Shown: positions 11,707 to 25,456, counted from the stretch's first letter. The stretch: DNA of 64,000 nucleotides from Sipunculus nudus (GCA_026874595.1 CM049310.1:90589556-90653555); one strand, 5' to 3'. Notes: a model not told the origin generated them from the sequence alone. Translations and numbers: made by a program.

Positions 11707-14292
11707 AATGAACATGGAGACTGCTGTTATATCAGTTTTCTTAAATCATTTGCAAGCACAGTGTTGTTTCCAAAGTTGGGACTTATGTCAGTTCCTCTTA
11801 TATAGATCCGTAGGATGTAGGATTCCAATAGCCGGCCTTTTCCGTAATTGCTCGAATTATAAAACCAACTTCTCGCTGAAATGATGAAACGTCGGGTTGT
11901 TCTTTAGCCAGCTTGTGGAACATATTTAAATTATTGCCGATAAATGACTAGTTCAGTAAACATCGCCAAAACAATGGCAGCAAAGTGACCGTTATAGACC
12001 CTGGTCACGAATTCGATTCCCGGTCATTTCCGAACAGTGTTAGGACGTTAGGAATTTTACTGCTCAAACACACAGCAACATATCTGGCTTAAATTTTAAT
12101 AACCGAAACATAATACATTCTTATGTTTGGTAACCAACAATTTATTTCTTTAAGAGGCAAAAGTTTCTAAATATCGGGTCAGCTTTATGGGTTGACCTTC
12201 TTACGTTTATTATAATTAATATATCGACTTTTGATCAGGACTAGTTCAGGAGTTACTCCGAGTTTGTTTAACAGTTAAATCATAAACTTTGTTTTCAAAA
12301 TGATTAGTGGTTCCATTACTATTTTGGGCAGGGAATGTTTATTTTCATTTTTAAAAGAACCATCACGTACAATTTAGCTTCATATGCTCAAACATAGGAA
12401 CAACAAAACGTTTGACCGATCTGATAAATACATGGGCAGGTCTTCTAGGCCACCACTTCCAAAAATGTGACTTGAAAGCCATAAACTGAATGCTCCAAAC
12501 CACAAGACTCCCAGAGGCTATGCTATCATTTTGCTCTCTGTGTAGTTAGTAGAATAAGAAATTGGAATAAAATAAGGAAAACGTGAGCAGTTTACTATAT
12601 CATCGTGCATAAATGAAACCCGACAAACCCGACAATTTACTTCATACTCAGCCACAATACTCTGCGGTCAATATAATAATAGTATCAACTTTGCTGTGTA
12701 ATGTCATATAGAACCTCTCATCCAGTTTTCAGCACTATAAAACATATTTATCGGGCTTTATATTCTCCAGATGCCTCTGTAACCCACTGAGCGTCTTGTG
12801 ACCATGTAACGATGCAGTATGATTTCCGTGGACCTTTGGGAATACACTGCCATTCTTCTCGCCTTAGGTCTGCCCTTGGAAGCAACCTGGTTACGTTTAA
12901 CCCAGTGTATATTAAGTGTTTACAACACTGTTGCACTGTTGAATCATATTTCTTACATATCATATTTCATAAAGAAGTAAAAAACATATGTGCAGAAAAT
13001 ATGTTATAGACCATGTGTCTATTAAGACCACCCTTGAGGGAACAGAAAACATTCCCAATGGTTATGAATGCACTGTCCAATATGACAACATTTGGCCAGT
13101 CCTACGGGTGGTCATATTACACAAGTTTCCCTTTATTTCATTTCTATCGTTAAGTGTAGAAATGACATAGAGAGCAGTTATCAGCGCTAATGTTATTCTA
13201 ATACAATAACCATCAAAGACCGACCGTAACAAAATAAAAAATAGCTGTGTAGTGTAAAGTGTGTAGGCAAAGGAATAATCCGTTTATTCCGAAATTAGAC
13301 TCCATACAACTTTTTCCCACCTGCGGTCACTTCAGAGTAAAAAAAGAAAAAAAAATATCCACTTGCCGACCTCGTACTGGTATTTGTTCCGAAAGAATAG
13401 GCATGACAGGCGACACCTTGCCCTGAAGTGGTTTGTGCTACATACTCTACAAGATCAATGTAATGTTTTGTCTCACGCGGGACCTGCCTGGCAAGCTATG
13501 AGCTCAGAAAGTGCAAAAACAACCAAATGGAAAAAAGGTGTTTCAAAGGAAGAAATAACCTTGCAGCAGCAGGGCGACAAACAAGGGACACAGCGGGACA
13601 TGTTGTCTTCTTAAAGCATACACGCGGTTATCATATATCGGTATAATGGGGGTCTTGTAGGCTTCACAGGTTTAATTTAATACCACAGTAGAACCAGTCT
13701 TAAATGATGACGCGGTTTACAATAATAACAACTCGAACTTCCGGCTCGCATTTACATTTAATCCATTTCAACATGGTATTTACCAAACGTTTTTCGCAAA
13801 ATTTGGATTCACTGCAACTTTTATAATTTGAAAAAAAAACTGCAATCTGTGAGGTCAATCTCTAAATAGTGTAAACAGTTCAAACAACAAAAGGGAGTTT
13901 ATCTTGCAACAACACGCAAGACCTTGAAATATTCAGTTAAAATTGCAGTTAATTATACATAAGCGTGATGTCATGAAAATTCATTCGCCTTAAGCCGTAG
14001 CTTCACAATTATCTTTCGTGTGCAGCTGTACCAAAAGATAACACTTTAAGAGAACTGTCGCCAGACGTCAGATGGCAAACCGTAAGGGAATAATATGAGA
14101 TAACCGTCCCCTGTTCTTAATCCTAATTCCGAGTTCCTTTGATCTAAGAATGAATTAGCAAATGAATGTAAAGCACCTTTTTATTATTATTAAAACAGCA
14201 TGAATAATATCCTTTTCCAGAAACATACCTCTTAATAGCAAGATCACGTCTTCATTAATGTGCTTATAATATGGAGAATAAACTTATCTTAA

Positions 14293-14706
14293 AGGTGCCA
14301 ATTCACCTACCTTTTGAAAAATAATTTTAGTGATTTCTGGCTTCCTCTGTGTACATATTAATGATCTGATGGTAATTTTGTTTGTGGAATGTTCTTTAAC
14401 GCCTTCGTGAAGGATGAATGAACTTGTTTATCAACAACATGTTTGAATTAATGTTTGTAAACAGAGCAATGTTGATAAAAGGAAAAACATGTTACCTTGT
14501 AGGTTGCATATATGCGGAGGCAGAAAGGTCACTTGCACTTGTTGCAAAACGCCATTTGTAAAGCTCTGGCTTATCTGACTTGTTGTCAGATGCACACAAA
14601 AAATTTGTTTTATTTTGGCGGGCCCCCATTTATTCTGGCCTATTTTAATAAAAGCTCGAAGGAATTACTTTTAGTTTATAAAAGTCATAACAGTGACTGG
14701 GCCCCT
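14293..14706. mobile_element. TTAA-flanked MITE, copy 1
   Basis: 414 bp between TTAA at 14289-14292 and 14707-14710. Ends AGGTGCCAATTCACC and (inverted) AGGGGCCCAGTC form short imperfect inverted repeats. It is about 400 bp alignable with copy 2 at 55459-56684 once that copy's LTR is removed: shared landmarks are TTTATCAACAACATG, GGTTGCATATATGCGG, AAGCTCTGGCTTATCTGACTTG and GCGGGCCCCCA. Known: TTAA target duplication is the hallmark of piggyBac-type elements, but the ends do not clearly match piggyBac, so the superfamily is left open. Non-coding. Confidence 0.75.
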
Positions 14707-14710
14707 TTAA

Positions 14711-16874
14711 GCATATATCCTACGAACAAAGCGTTTTTTTTTTAAACTTAAAGCTTTATAACCTGCAAAACCAAATAAAATAATATATGCCATATTATTA
14801 TTATATGTATTATTGTTGCTTTTTCTAAGTAGGTATTAACTTGCATTTTTGCCATCGTGTGAATAATTAAAATATAACTTCTGTGGGTGATTTTTATTTT
14901 GTATAATTTAAGTGTATGCCAAAGTATAGATGTGTTTTGTATATGTATGTATTGGTAATTGTGTGTATGTGTATACGTATATACTGTAAAGATATAATGC
15001 ATATATGTATATAATTATAATATATAATATACCCTTAATACCGCTACTGTCTTAACTTACACCGTTTATGTTATGTATGTATAACATCATGTCACATGTT
15101 TGTGTTTATTGTATGTTCTGTTTTTCTCTGTTATAAATCATTCACACTTTGTTGTATGGACAGAAGGAAATTCTATTAGCCACCAGGCTATTTATTCCTG
15201 TTTAAACAAATATGTTTAAACTATTAGATCAATGGTAAATAACATTCCAGGTAAAGAACACTGGATGAAATGTATCAATGTGAATAAAATCATATAAAAT
15301 GACAAACAAAAAATTGTGAAAATGTAATGTCAAAAGCAATACTCAAAGTAATTGAGCTAAGGGCAGATTATAGCAGTTCGATATGTAAATTGAGAAGTGA
15401 AATAAAAGCATTTTATCTCCTAACATAACGCGTAAGCAGTAAGTTTGTTTTAAAAGTTTTCAGCTGAAAGCACAATTAATCATATATCGTGAAGTTATGA
15501 AACATTCAATGTCATATAAACCGCTATGAAAGATTAAAGGTAAAACATGCTCGCTTTTCGAAAGCGCAGGGGTGTAAGAACTTGTCTCGCATGTGTCTAC
15601 TGAAAATATATGAGGAATTGTGTTTGGTTATGATGGAATTACCATAATGATGTTAGCACCTGTCTTGCCACTTTCACAATGGATTACCGGTACAAATACC
15701 CACTGCCACGTCCCTGAGTAATGAAATCTGGAAACTGTCTCTGTTGTTTTTTTTCTTGTCCATTTCGTTTGCTCACGTTACTGTACATCACGACCGGTTG
15801 ACTATCTCGAAGTCAGACACTTTAGTGTTGTTGACTCAAACCCCTCTCAGAACAGGCACGGAATATAACAAATCCATAGTGCGATTGTTTCCAGTATGTA
15901 TATAATCATGGGACAAGCAATCCTGTTTTCCAATACACCATGCATATTAACCTGCCTTTCAAACTGTTATTTTATTCAACTTATACATGGCAAGATATGT
16001 GTTCAATACATACGAAGTATATATTACACTACAGTGTCTGAACATGTAATCCTTCGCAACCATAATTTCAGCTTTATAATATATACACCCAGAATCAGTG
16101 GACTGACTTGTATTGACTGATTAGTTTATTTTATTCACAACAATGACTTGGTACATATCACTTACAATAAAATGGGTAAATAGCTATACATATCTATAAA
16201 AATGCATAAAATATGTTAAAATATCACGAAATAGTTTAGTATACTTATTTCTACAGAGGACCTTAAAAACAGATTATCAAGATGGTAGACAATGCAAACA
16301 ATTAAGAAGATTTATATGTTAAGATAACTGTAATATTAATTTCGCAGCATTAACAAAGGATATTAATACAAAGAATTAACTTAAAAATATACTATAACAA
16401 ACAGTAAAACATCTATGATTAAAATTTAATAATAAAACTAGATATAGTTAAATTTGGAAGCAAGTTCAAGCCTCCCCTGCAGACGATCAGGGAAAAATGA
16501 CCTTTGCAAAATCTGTAACCTCTTAAGTTAAAACTGTTAAGAGACTCTGGGCAGGTCGATGGAGAGGTTGATGGAGAGACTGTTGGAAAAAGGGGTGGGT
16601 ATAGCTTACATGCTCACTGAAAAGAAAACAAACATTATTATCGTACCTACAAAGTTTAATAAAATTTTTAGGAAAATATATGGAAAATATGCTATGTTGA
16701 TTTAGGTTACCCAAAAGGTGCGTAAAATGTGATCGGCCAGCATGCAAGTATTTGTAAACTTGGTTTAGTATGAACTATATTAAAAACCAACCTATGAAAC
16801 TGAAGCTGTGATAGAAGTATCAGTCTTGATATGATACGTCAGTTGAGGATGGATAGTTAAAGTTTATTGAGCTG
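14711..16874. other. No recognisable gene
   Basis: AT-rich; contains a TATATGTATA-type low-complexity stretch near 14930-15030. Nothing else seen. Confidence 0.5.
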
Positions 16875-17199
16875 GGTCTAAACTGGGTCATGGTAGCTGA
16901 AATATGTCTGTAGTACACCAGTATCTGTGATTTTATGAGAAGTCCTGACATATATGTGGATTAGGAGTGTTCCCGTCACTGTTGTTTTTTTTTAATTGTG
17001 CATACTTTGCATCTTTAAGGAAGTTTGCTTCAGGGGCAAGACGTACTTTACAAAAATCTTCATTGAAGTCTCCATAGACAATACATGTTGTTGGTTTGTG
17101 CAACGCGACTCTGTGGAGAATAATATTTAAATTTGTATTATGTGAAATCAGGCACTGAAAATGCATCAGTGTGGTGGATATGTTGAAGCCAAGTTTCAC
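16875..17199 (-). pseudogene. Decayed exo/endonuclease-phosphatase (EEP) domain fragment
   Basis: Seen: minus-strand frame starting MKLGFNISTTLMHFQCL contains KPTTCIVYGDFNEDF, then FLKDAKYAQL and DGNTPNPH. After a shift the strand encodes TYFSYHDPV at about 16890. Known: GDFN (metal/phosphate binding) followed some 60-80 residues later by a YSDHDPV-like motif is the C-terminal half of EEP nucleases carried by LINEs and some Helitrons. The catalytic Asp of SDH is Tyr here and the frame is broken, so it is a relic. Which element it came from is not visible. No RT or helicase sequence lies beside it. Confidence 0.5.
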
Positions 17200-17404
17200 T
17201 TAAATTGCTGAGCAGTCCATGAGCATTTGAGTTTGGTTGAAGTCAGAGAAGTGTGCGGGCAAACTTTGAATACAGTGATGGATAAACAAATGGGCATGAG
17301 ATTTTAAAAGTCGACTAAAGGCATCTTTTGTTAAGACTGAGAAACCGCATGTGCACAGTAAATTTTTCCCTGGGTGATAGTCCGTCAAATAAAGTCCATT
17401 AAGT

Positions 17405-17700
17405 GAATTTGATTAAAATTGACAAATTTACACATGGCTGACTTACAGAATTATGCAAATGACCTACTTAATATGCACATATTGACCCCAAAAGTTCATC
17501 AACTTCTCAGAGGGGTACTCTAAAGGTATCGGCAAAGTTTTGCACAAATCACATCGATAGTTATATTTTAGAACAAACCCAAAGAAAACTGCTCGTTAAG
17601 CTAATAAGCATAATTAAAACTGTCGAGCCGACTCTAAAAATCTAATCAGGTGTTGTCACATACTTGGGAAGTATACCTATTAAGTTACAGCCTGAATGGC
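17405..17700 (+). repeat. Long direct repeat, left copy
   Basis: Pairs with 17881-18152. Shared: GAATTTGAT-AAA-TGACAAATT, ACATGGCTGA, AATTATGCAAATGA, ACAAATCACAT, AAGCTAAT-AGCAT, AAATCTAATCAGGT and ACAGCCTGA-TGGC. Clearly diverged; no coding sequence or clear ends. Confidence 0.68.
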
Positions 17701-17880
17701 CCAGCAGAACTTTACTTATCAAGGTGACAAGGAAGACCACGTGGGAAGGTTATTAATATGCAAAACAGGGATAAACATAATAGTTAGGCATAAATATACG
17801 AAAGAGTTTATTAGAACTCCTACAATCATGTCCACACTGATTAAGTATTACACATTCATGCATGTAATGGATAGACTTGA

Positions 17881-18152
17881 GAATTTGATAAAACTGACAA
17901 ATTAAAACATGGCTGAATTACATAATTATGCAAATGATCTACATAATAATTAACGTTTCAGAAGAGTACTCTCAAAATATTGACACAATTTTGTACAAAT
18001 CACATTAACGGTTATGTTTTGATCGCGAGCGCAAAGGAAACTACTTGTTAAGCTAATTAGCATGATTAAGCTGTTGAGAAAACTCTCAAAATCTAATCAG
18101 GTATTACTTTTACCAGGTAAGTTAAAATATGAAGTGACAGCCTGATTGGCTT
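17881..18152 (+). repeat. Long direct repeat, right copy
   Basis: Second copy of 17405-17700, 180 bp downstream of the first, same orientation. The unshared spacer 17701-17880 is not repeated elsewhere that I could see. Confidence 0.68.
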
Positions 18153-20889
18153 GAAATATTGTGGAGTATCCGGAATAAGAAGAAGAAAAATAAAAGCAAA
18201 AGAAGAATAAAATCCACTGGGAATCAATAAGCCTTCCCCAAGCAGATGAGGTTTAATTACATTACAGTGACTCTAATAATTTACATTTACCCGACTAAGG
18301 CAAACTTAGAGTTCTATAAGAAAAAGTTACGTTGATTTTGATTACCCATTAAAATGGTAATGACTCAGAGTTTTCCATGACTATGCGTTATAACACTGGC
18401 ACCGTTCTAGAAAAAATTATCTCAGTAAGTTTTCACAAATACAGTTTGGTTTAATATTTTATCGGCAATATGAAATAATGATTTGGTTCACGCTAGAAAA
18501 TAATGACATTCTAGTTGTTTCTAGTCATAATCATTGGTGTCGCTTTCTGTCTCTGAGCTGACAGAAACAAGCTGCCTTTATCTGCGAGGACCGACAAAAC
18601 GTGTTCGTGTGAATTAGAGCTCTCTTTTAGACATTTCTTGCTTTCTCAAGATACCCTGTCATATCGCTGAAAAGGCCACCGGACCATATTTCATGAACAT
18701 GTCGCACCGCATCTATACCAGAAAGCTGCTTTCAATCGAACACTGCAGGCAATTCATGATTACAAACCTGCAAAATGAGGCAGATTTTATCTCTCTTTGA
18801 AAAAATATCTGTATTATTTTCCTACACACTGCTGGCAATTTACTGACTGTCAGTCATGTTTCAAGTGGAAGAGATGCGACTTCTTTGAAGAATATTAAAG
18901 CTATTTGTCCTACAGTTTTCTTGTCCCATCAAAAGTGTGTTTTTTTTCAGCGAAAACCCGGCCAACTTGTTTTATCTTTCATATCACGGCACCATGCAGG
19001 ATTTTGATTGGTAACTGAATGAGAATAATCTTTACACTTTCCTGGACGTTGTTCTTAATATTATACAGTGTCAAGGCATTTGTTATATATGTTAAGAATG
19101 TATATAAATATTTGGAAACAACCTTTTCAGCAAATTTTTAATTGAAAAGTAAACATATTTATATGTTTATAAATCAAATATTTGAGTATTAAATTTAAGG
19201 GACAAAATCTTTACAGGCGCGTATAGTTTATCTGAGGCATCTCAGCTATTGTATACACAATATTAATATATATGAACATTTATTTTATCACTGTTACATC
19301 AAAATGATATTCCTTCATGGATTATAACACTTCTATACATTCCATAAGGGAAATTCCGTGGATGGTCCATCAGGTTCAAACATCATCGTGACGGGATGAT
19401 GTTCTCAAGTAACTCATCAATCTGTTCTCGAGATTTATGAATATTTAGTACCTTTGATTTAATGTAATAATTATAAATACAATAATCCTTTTTCGATTGA
19501 GAATACTCATTTTTTTATTATCCGTTACAAATTTCTTTTGCTAATTGACAAGATGGATATTCCTTATGATATCTCTATTATCCCTCAGACGCGGGTTATT
19601 AAAGTCTTCTTTTTCTTCCAGTGTCCTTATTTTAATATATTAATATCCCCTGTCACTATGTTTGATTTCCAATCAATTTGTAACGTATTTATTCTGAGCT
19701 GGCAAGCCTCTTAAATGAGTTTCTTAATATTACAAGACAGTTGGAAATTCCAAGAGAATTCTTTTGATTATTAAATTATTCATCCATTAATCTCACAATA
19801 AAACATAACACCTTTCAAAAAGCCTTTTTACTTAAAACATGAATTCCAGTTTATTAGTCATTAAATTGTCGTTCCTTATGAATGTTTATCAATATTCATT
19901 CAGTGATTTATCAAACACTTCCAAACGAAAAGTGACTCTCAATCGCCATTTTGATCTCCCGGTATGTCTCTGTAAGGTATTTCTTAATAATAAATTCGGA
20001 CTCATGCGAGAAGGGTTGGTTTCTCAGGCACCGTGCACGTAAACTTTGACTGATTTGAGTTCCAGTCGCTCGGACATTTGTTTCAAGGATTTAAAAATAA
20101 TAAAATTTCGATAAGATTTCTTTTTATTTAATTTAAATTTGCCTGCTTAGCAAAAACAATTCTTTATTTTATTTTGTCCCCTTATTATATGAACTTTTTT
20201 TTATTGAAAATGTAAACAAACTTACTTATTGAAACAAACTTCGCTCTCTTATGCTGATTTCTGACAAAAAAAGTGCGTGACGACCCGACCTAGTCAGCCT
20301 TAGCTGCATGCTACCAATTCAGTTCTACAAGAATGTTCATAACAAAAATTCAAACCTTAAAATAGGAAAAGTTCACAACTCTTACCAATTTCTCAACAGT
20401 TATTAAAGAGCACACATGGCACAATTGCCTAAAGGAATGTAGGGAACTTGAACAGTTATATGTTTAAAAGTGAATGATTAAAGAAAACGCCAGCCCACAC
20501 TGCCGCCGGGGACATCATGTGATATCAAAAGTTTTTATCATTAGCGTCACAATATACCTTCGTCTCTGTAATCTTCTCCAGCGACGGCTCTAAATATTGT
20601 TTCATCCTAACGCCGCCTACTAATGTTTCCCATACATGTTTTACTTTTTTACAATCCTGCTTGTTAAATGAAGCATAAATGAGGAAAATGCTACCGTTTG
20701 AAAGGGAGAGTTATGCCTATTGTATTCAAATGATTGACCTATGTTTTAATCCACGTACCGTTTTGTAGAAATGTTTAGCTTTCTGGTTCAATCTGGCTAT
20801 ATATTAAGAAACATTAGTTAATTACTGTTCTTATAAGGCCACTTTGATGCAGGTCAGAGCTAGTTTAACTGAAGGTTATTAGTAAACAT

Positions 20890-20891
<2 letters not shown>

Positions 20892-20951
<60 letters not shown>

Positions 20952-20989
20952 CATACATATTTATATATATATTATATATATATATATAC
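20892..20989. repeat. (TA)n microsatellite
   Basis: Pure TA for about 56 bp to 20947, then CATACATA and further interrupted TA. Confidence 0.95.
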
Positions 20990-22266
20990 TTTATTAACTT
21001 CTTTTAAACTTGTTCTAGTAGTACATTCAAGAGCTCTATGTAGGAAATTTAATACGCATATGACTCTATCCTATATTGTTGTTACATCTGAATGAAGTGA
21101 AATAAATTCGACATTATCATAAAATATTCGACCCGACTTTAATTCGCAATAACGACCGAATGGTGTGCACGACCGCCATTCTACTAGACTGTATTGAACT
21201 ATACAGTTCGCCCTGAACTTTGAGTCTGTTTCCGTTTTAGTCAGCTTTACATTTTTACATCACAGTCTCGTAAATTAAATATATTAATTCATGAGTAAAG
21301 TAACATATCAGCGGCGATTTGATCCAATCATGAGACCGCCGCAAAAGGTAGACCAGTATATCATTCCTGTATTGTTCAAGAGCTCATCTCATTGTACACC
21401 TTGTATATCGGATGTTATCTGACAAACAATGGCAGAGCAATTTAGGTATAAATCACCGGCATTATTCCAGTATTTTCTCCAATCTCTCGTGAGGGATATG
21501 AAATAATTTCGGGAGTTACTGCTTTAACACTAATTGGAAAGATCCCTTATGGGACACCAGATTGATATTAGAGTCAAATGAAACATATTTTGTAACAAAC
21601 ATACATAGATATTTATTTTGATCATATTTTTACTTGAATTACAATATTTTAATATTGAGCTATGCATAGCCAGAGCTATGTACAAGTGTTAGGGGTGTAT
21701 CTGCTACGTCAAATGTGGGACAAACCGCTGTTCCAAATATGTTCAATTCACAAAAACGAATATGCTAATATTTATAATCAATTAACATTAACAAATCGTT
21801 GACTCGGCCAACTAAAAACGGAGTAAGTATAAAGAAAGCAGATTTTTAAAAAGTGCGGAACGTAATTTTTTACATTGGCGTAAAGGCTAAAAAAATATTT
21901 ATATATGCAAATAGTAAAAAAAAAATTTTTTATTCGGACTGAGTGTACTTGACAATTTCTTATCGTCAGGTGTTTTATTAAAAAAAAACCGGCGCAATGT
22001 GAGACTCGTGTAACGGTAACATGGCGGTATGTGCAAGATGGTATCCCGACCAACCACATAAAATACCTCTGTAAATCATGAGACAAAGCAAGACCAGACG
22101 GGGGGGTCACTAAATGGTAATTTCGAGGTTTACAAAAGGTCCACCATACCGCTTATTTCAGAACTTCTGTCTGAACTAGGTTTATTGGCGCCGGGACTTC
22201 CGGGACAAATGAATTTATCACCGGAAACGCCAATGAGGTCCTCGGTGCTTAGATAATTATTTACGT

Positions 22267-22377
22267 TGAGAGACAGACAGACAGAGAGCGAGACAGGGGG
22301 AAACGGAGAGGGAGAGAGAGGGGAAGAGATAGAAAGAGAGAAAGACGGAGAGATAGGGGGAGCTAGAGAGAGAGAAA
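22267..22377. repeat. GA-rich purine tract
   Basis: Imperfect GAGA/GACA repeats, almost all purine on the plus strand for about 110 bp. Could form triplex DNA. ORFs on both strands here are by-products. Confidence 0.9.
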
Positions 22378-22533
22378 TTAAGGGGGCTCCTCATTGGTCT
22401 ACAAACACAAAAGAAGGAAATGATGGTTGCTCGGGCGCCGTAGTTGCGGAATTCAGGGAACCCTGCCCCAGGCGTACCTTCAGCAACAAAAAAAAGGCGA
22501 CAGCTGAGTGAATGTTTAAGGTTTCGTTGGGCG

Positions 22534-22537
<4 letters not shown>

Positions 22538-22586
<49 letters not shown>
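22538..22586. repeat. (TA)n microsatellite
   Basis: Pure AT/TA dinucleotide run of about 49 bp. Confidence 0.95.
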
Positions 22587-22587
<1 letters not shown>

Positions 22588-24987
22588 CATGCCTTCATTT
22601 TAGTATATTTTTGTTGCTGATATCTGTAGATTGTATACATTTTTTGTTGTATGTACATGTTATATACTGTTATATATTGTTATTTGTTTGTATTGTTATT
22701 CGACGTCCTGGTAAGTGCATTTGCTTGAATCAATAAAATCGTTTTAAAAAATATGTCTAAGGTAGGCGCGACTGCGCGTTTCCTGAGGCGGCTGCCTATA
22801 GTAATTTATATGGCCTAGCTACTATAACCTTTTGTAGTTTGTAGTCGTGGGACATGATACAAGATTTTTCTTTGGTGCGTTTGCCTCTAAAGCCGCAACA
22901 TAAAATTATGCAATGCGTACATAGAATGAAAATTACATCATACAAAGTTTTTCTCAGGTTCAAAAATCTATGTAAAAGTTTAGAAGTAGGCTTCAAGCCC
23001 AATCAGATAAAACAAGCAAACACACAATCAATCAAAAAATAAAGGAGAAGCATTTTTAGTGATTATGAGAAGAAACTGCATGAATTTGCATAATTAATTA
23101 ATTCTAATTCTCTGTGCAAGAGTTTAAAAGCCCACATCTAGGCCTATCGTGAAAAAAGAGACAAAGTCAACATCGGTCAAGAAACAGAAGAGAATTGTGG
23201 ACGGACGAAGGACGGAAAGAATTGATATTAGCTATGGGTATGAACCATTTGTATAAACCTTAGATAACGCGTGTGATATAAGCCATTGCCTAGTGTTATT
23301 TGTTTTTTTTTTTTTAAATTTACATAAAAAGAAGTATGCTATGTCATGAGCTCATCGGACCAATGGCCGGATGAGCTACAATGACATTTTTATACTTTTG
23401 TTTTGTACATAAGAAATACTAAAAGTGTACAAATTAATATACATGACCCAGGGGTGGTATACATATAATAACGTTTTTCCGCCTGTCTCAGACAGGTAAA
23501 CATGAACACGGAAAGGCATTTTTCATTTTGCTACAAACCTAGATGTTTTTACACAACCAAGAAATATTTAAGATGGCTTTCCACCGACTTCCTATATTAA
23601 TTTAACTTTCCTATAAATATCGTCTATAATTTCTTATACTTTCCAGCTTATAGGTCCTCGTCTCCTATATATTCCCGTTGTTGTTTTTTTTTTTTTTTTT
23701 GTTTTTTTTTTTGTCACTGTACTTTCGTATTTCTGATATAACAGTTTAACTATTGAAAACATCAAGTTGAATGTTAGTGTGTAAGATGGTCATGCAAGAT
23801 GTTAGAATCAGGTTAACACTGAGCGAGGTGTGACTGAAAGTTTGATATTGTGGTAGGATGCAGCTTTAGCGGAAAGGTATTTTTTACTGCGGAGAGGCAA
23901 ACCTGTATTAATGCTTTTTTTCCGTTGGAAAGGTGAATTTTTCAATGCATTACGATCCCTGTGACCAATGAACTTAAGTTAAAAGTCACACAACAATCCT
24001 GTACAACGTTTGTTCTAATTAAAATCTGATGATAAATTGGTACTTCGCATGAATAATTGTTGGTAGTCAATGACAGGGAATAAGCCATATCAGAACTATT
24101 TGTATTACCTGTCGGTGTCTGCGTTTATGTGCGAATGTGTCAACAGGGTTTATTGTAGGTCGCAGCAGCACCCGCAGAACCCGTACAAGTGAACACGTGA
24201 CCCTCACTGACGTCATTGCATCAATTAGAGTCTGCAATATTAAGACGAAAGGAGCATAGTCCGGACCGAATGCTTATTCATCTGAGGAAAATATAGAAAT
24301 ACGTGCCGTAAGCAATTCTGAGGTATCAGAACTGCTTCCCGGACCATTTCAATCCCGACAGATAAATCAGTTACAGACGACAGCCATGACAAAATAACAA
24401 TAAGCAGCATCCAAAAATAATTTAATTGCTTGCTGTGTCCCGGGATATCACGGTGCAATATATCTTCAAAAAGTAACATCCGGTTAAACAACAATACAGT
24501 CCAGTGTATACGGCCTAACTGCCGGCAACGGCGTCTTTAATCTCAAAGGGGAATTATAACACCGTCATAATACGCTATTATGTTATGATCAAAGTCGCAA
24601 ATGGACTTGGTCAATGAGGCGTTATATATTGTTACCAGAAACTAAATACATTTAATGGTGATGTGCACCGAACCTTGTGTTTTGGAAGGACTGGATTAAC
24701 AGTGAATTATCTAATTTATCACATGATCAGACCACATTCAGCTTGAGACATGGCGGTCCTATATCAGCGATACAAAACTGTCTCGCTGAAACGCTTGGTT
24801 TCATAATCTGTCTGTAGCGCAAGGACCGGATGTTTAAACACCAGCAGTTTCTGGATTATATAACATCGAAGAACGTTTTATCAAAGCCGATGTATTATAA
24901 AACTACTGTTCACAAAATGCCACTGGCTATGCCGTGTATACGTCAGGCCATGCCTCTCATTTACCACAGAGTTCACACAGTGCTTTA

Positions 24988-25456
24988 CGGTGTGTAGGAC
25001 ACGTGTCTAGGCTTGGACTCGAGTCCAGGACTCGATTCCATTTTTTAAGAGACTCGGACTCGGACTTGGACTCTAGGGTCCTGGACTCAGAACACTACTA
25101 GGACTCGCAGGTATAAAGACTCGAGAAATCAGGCCGAGTCATCTGGACTCCAGTTTAAAAATAACTATTACTAATATAAATATGTTTGTGTGCATGTGTG
25201 TGAACTAGTTAAACAAAATAACAAAAAGCAAGACTGTATATACCCAGCTTTATCTCTGCATCAGGAGTCATATCTACTCAAACTATCACGAGCATGGGCA
25301 AACGACCATGAAAAAGAAACTACAGTCTCAAATTTCCATTTGAATTTATTTCAATAAAGTGATTTGCATTGGACTCGGACTTTGTTTCGGACCCGAGTTT
25401 TCTGGACTCCCGATTTACACTATGACTCGAACCGTGTGGACTCGACTACACCACTT
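24988..25456 (+). mobile_element. hAT-like non-autonomous element, GGACTC family, complete
   Basis: Seen: 469 bp flanked by identical 8-bp copies GTGCTTTA at 24980-24987 and 25457-25464. The right end reads ...GGACTCGACTACACCACTT and the left CGGTGTGTAGG..., imperfect inverted termini. Both ends are packed with GGACTC/GAGTCC hexamers: about ten within the first 160 bp and several in the last 100 bp. The middle is AT-rich and non-coding. Known: 8-bp duplications and CAGTG-type termini are typical of hAT transposons, whose transposases bind subterminal repeats. Related ends occur at 44785-44875, 57756-57830 and 61132-61275. No transposase is encoded, so mobilisation would be in trans. Confidence 0.72.

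Larger units (their letters stand above)
9223..14288. other. No recognisable gene
   Basis: Apart from the foldback at 10535, the MITE at 11520 and the repeat end at 10024, this is unannotated intron-like or intergenic sequence. The ORFs at 9143-9605 (minus) overlap a repeat, and the plus ORF at 13363-13614 has a charged composition but no recognisable domain. Confidence 0.5.
18153..24979. other. No recognisable gene
   Basis: About 6.8 kb of AT-rich sequence with the TA and GA tracts listed separately and a T/G homopolymer zone at 23680-23713. The minus ORFs at 21778-22110 and 24240-24494 contain hydrophobic stretches but no recognisable family motif. Confidence 0.5.

Noticed and set aside
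11985-12060. tRNA-like patch with AATTCGATTCCCGG
   Set aside because: The B box is good but no correctly spaced A box or acceptor stem is present. Treated as chance or a very old SINE remnant.
22257-22736. ORFs on both strands with (IY)n or (RE)n runs
   Set aside because: They are translations of the GA tract and the TA microsatellite.
24240-24494. Minus-strand ORF with hydrophobic stretch, considered as a receptor transmembrane exon
   Set aside because: The sequence does not match nAChR M1-M3 motifs and has no clear splice sites at the right positions. A nearby FPFE reading (about 24545) is in a stop-broken frame.
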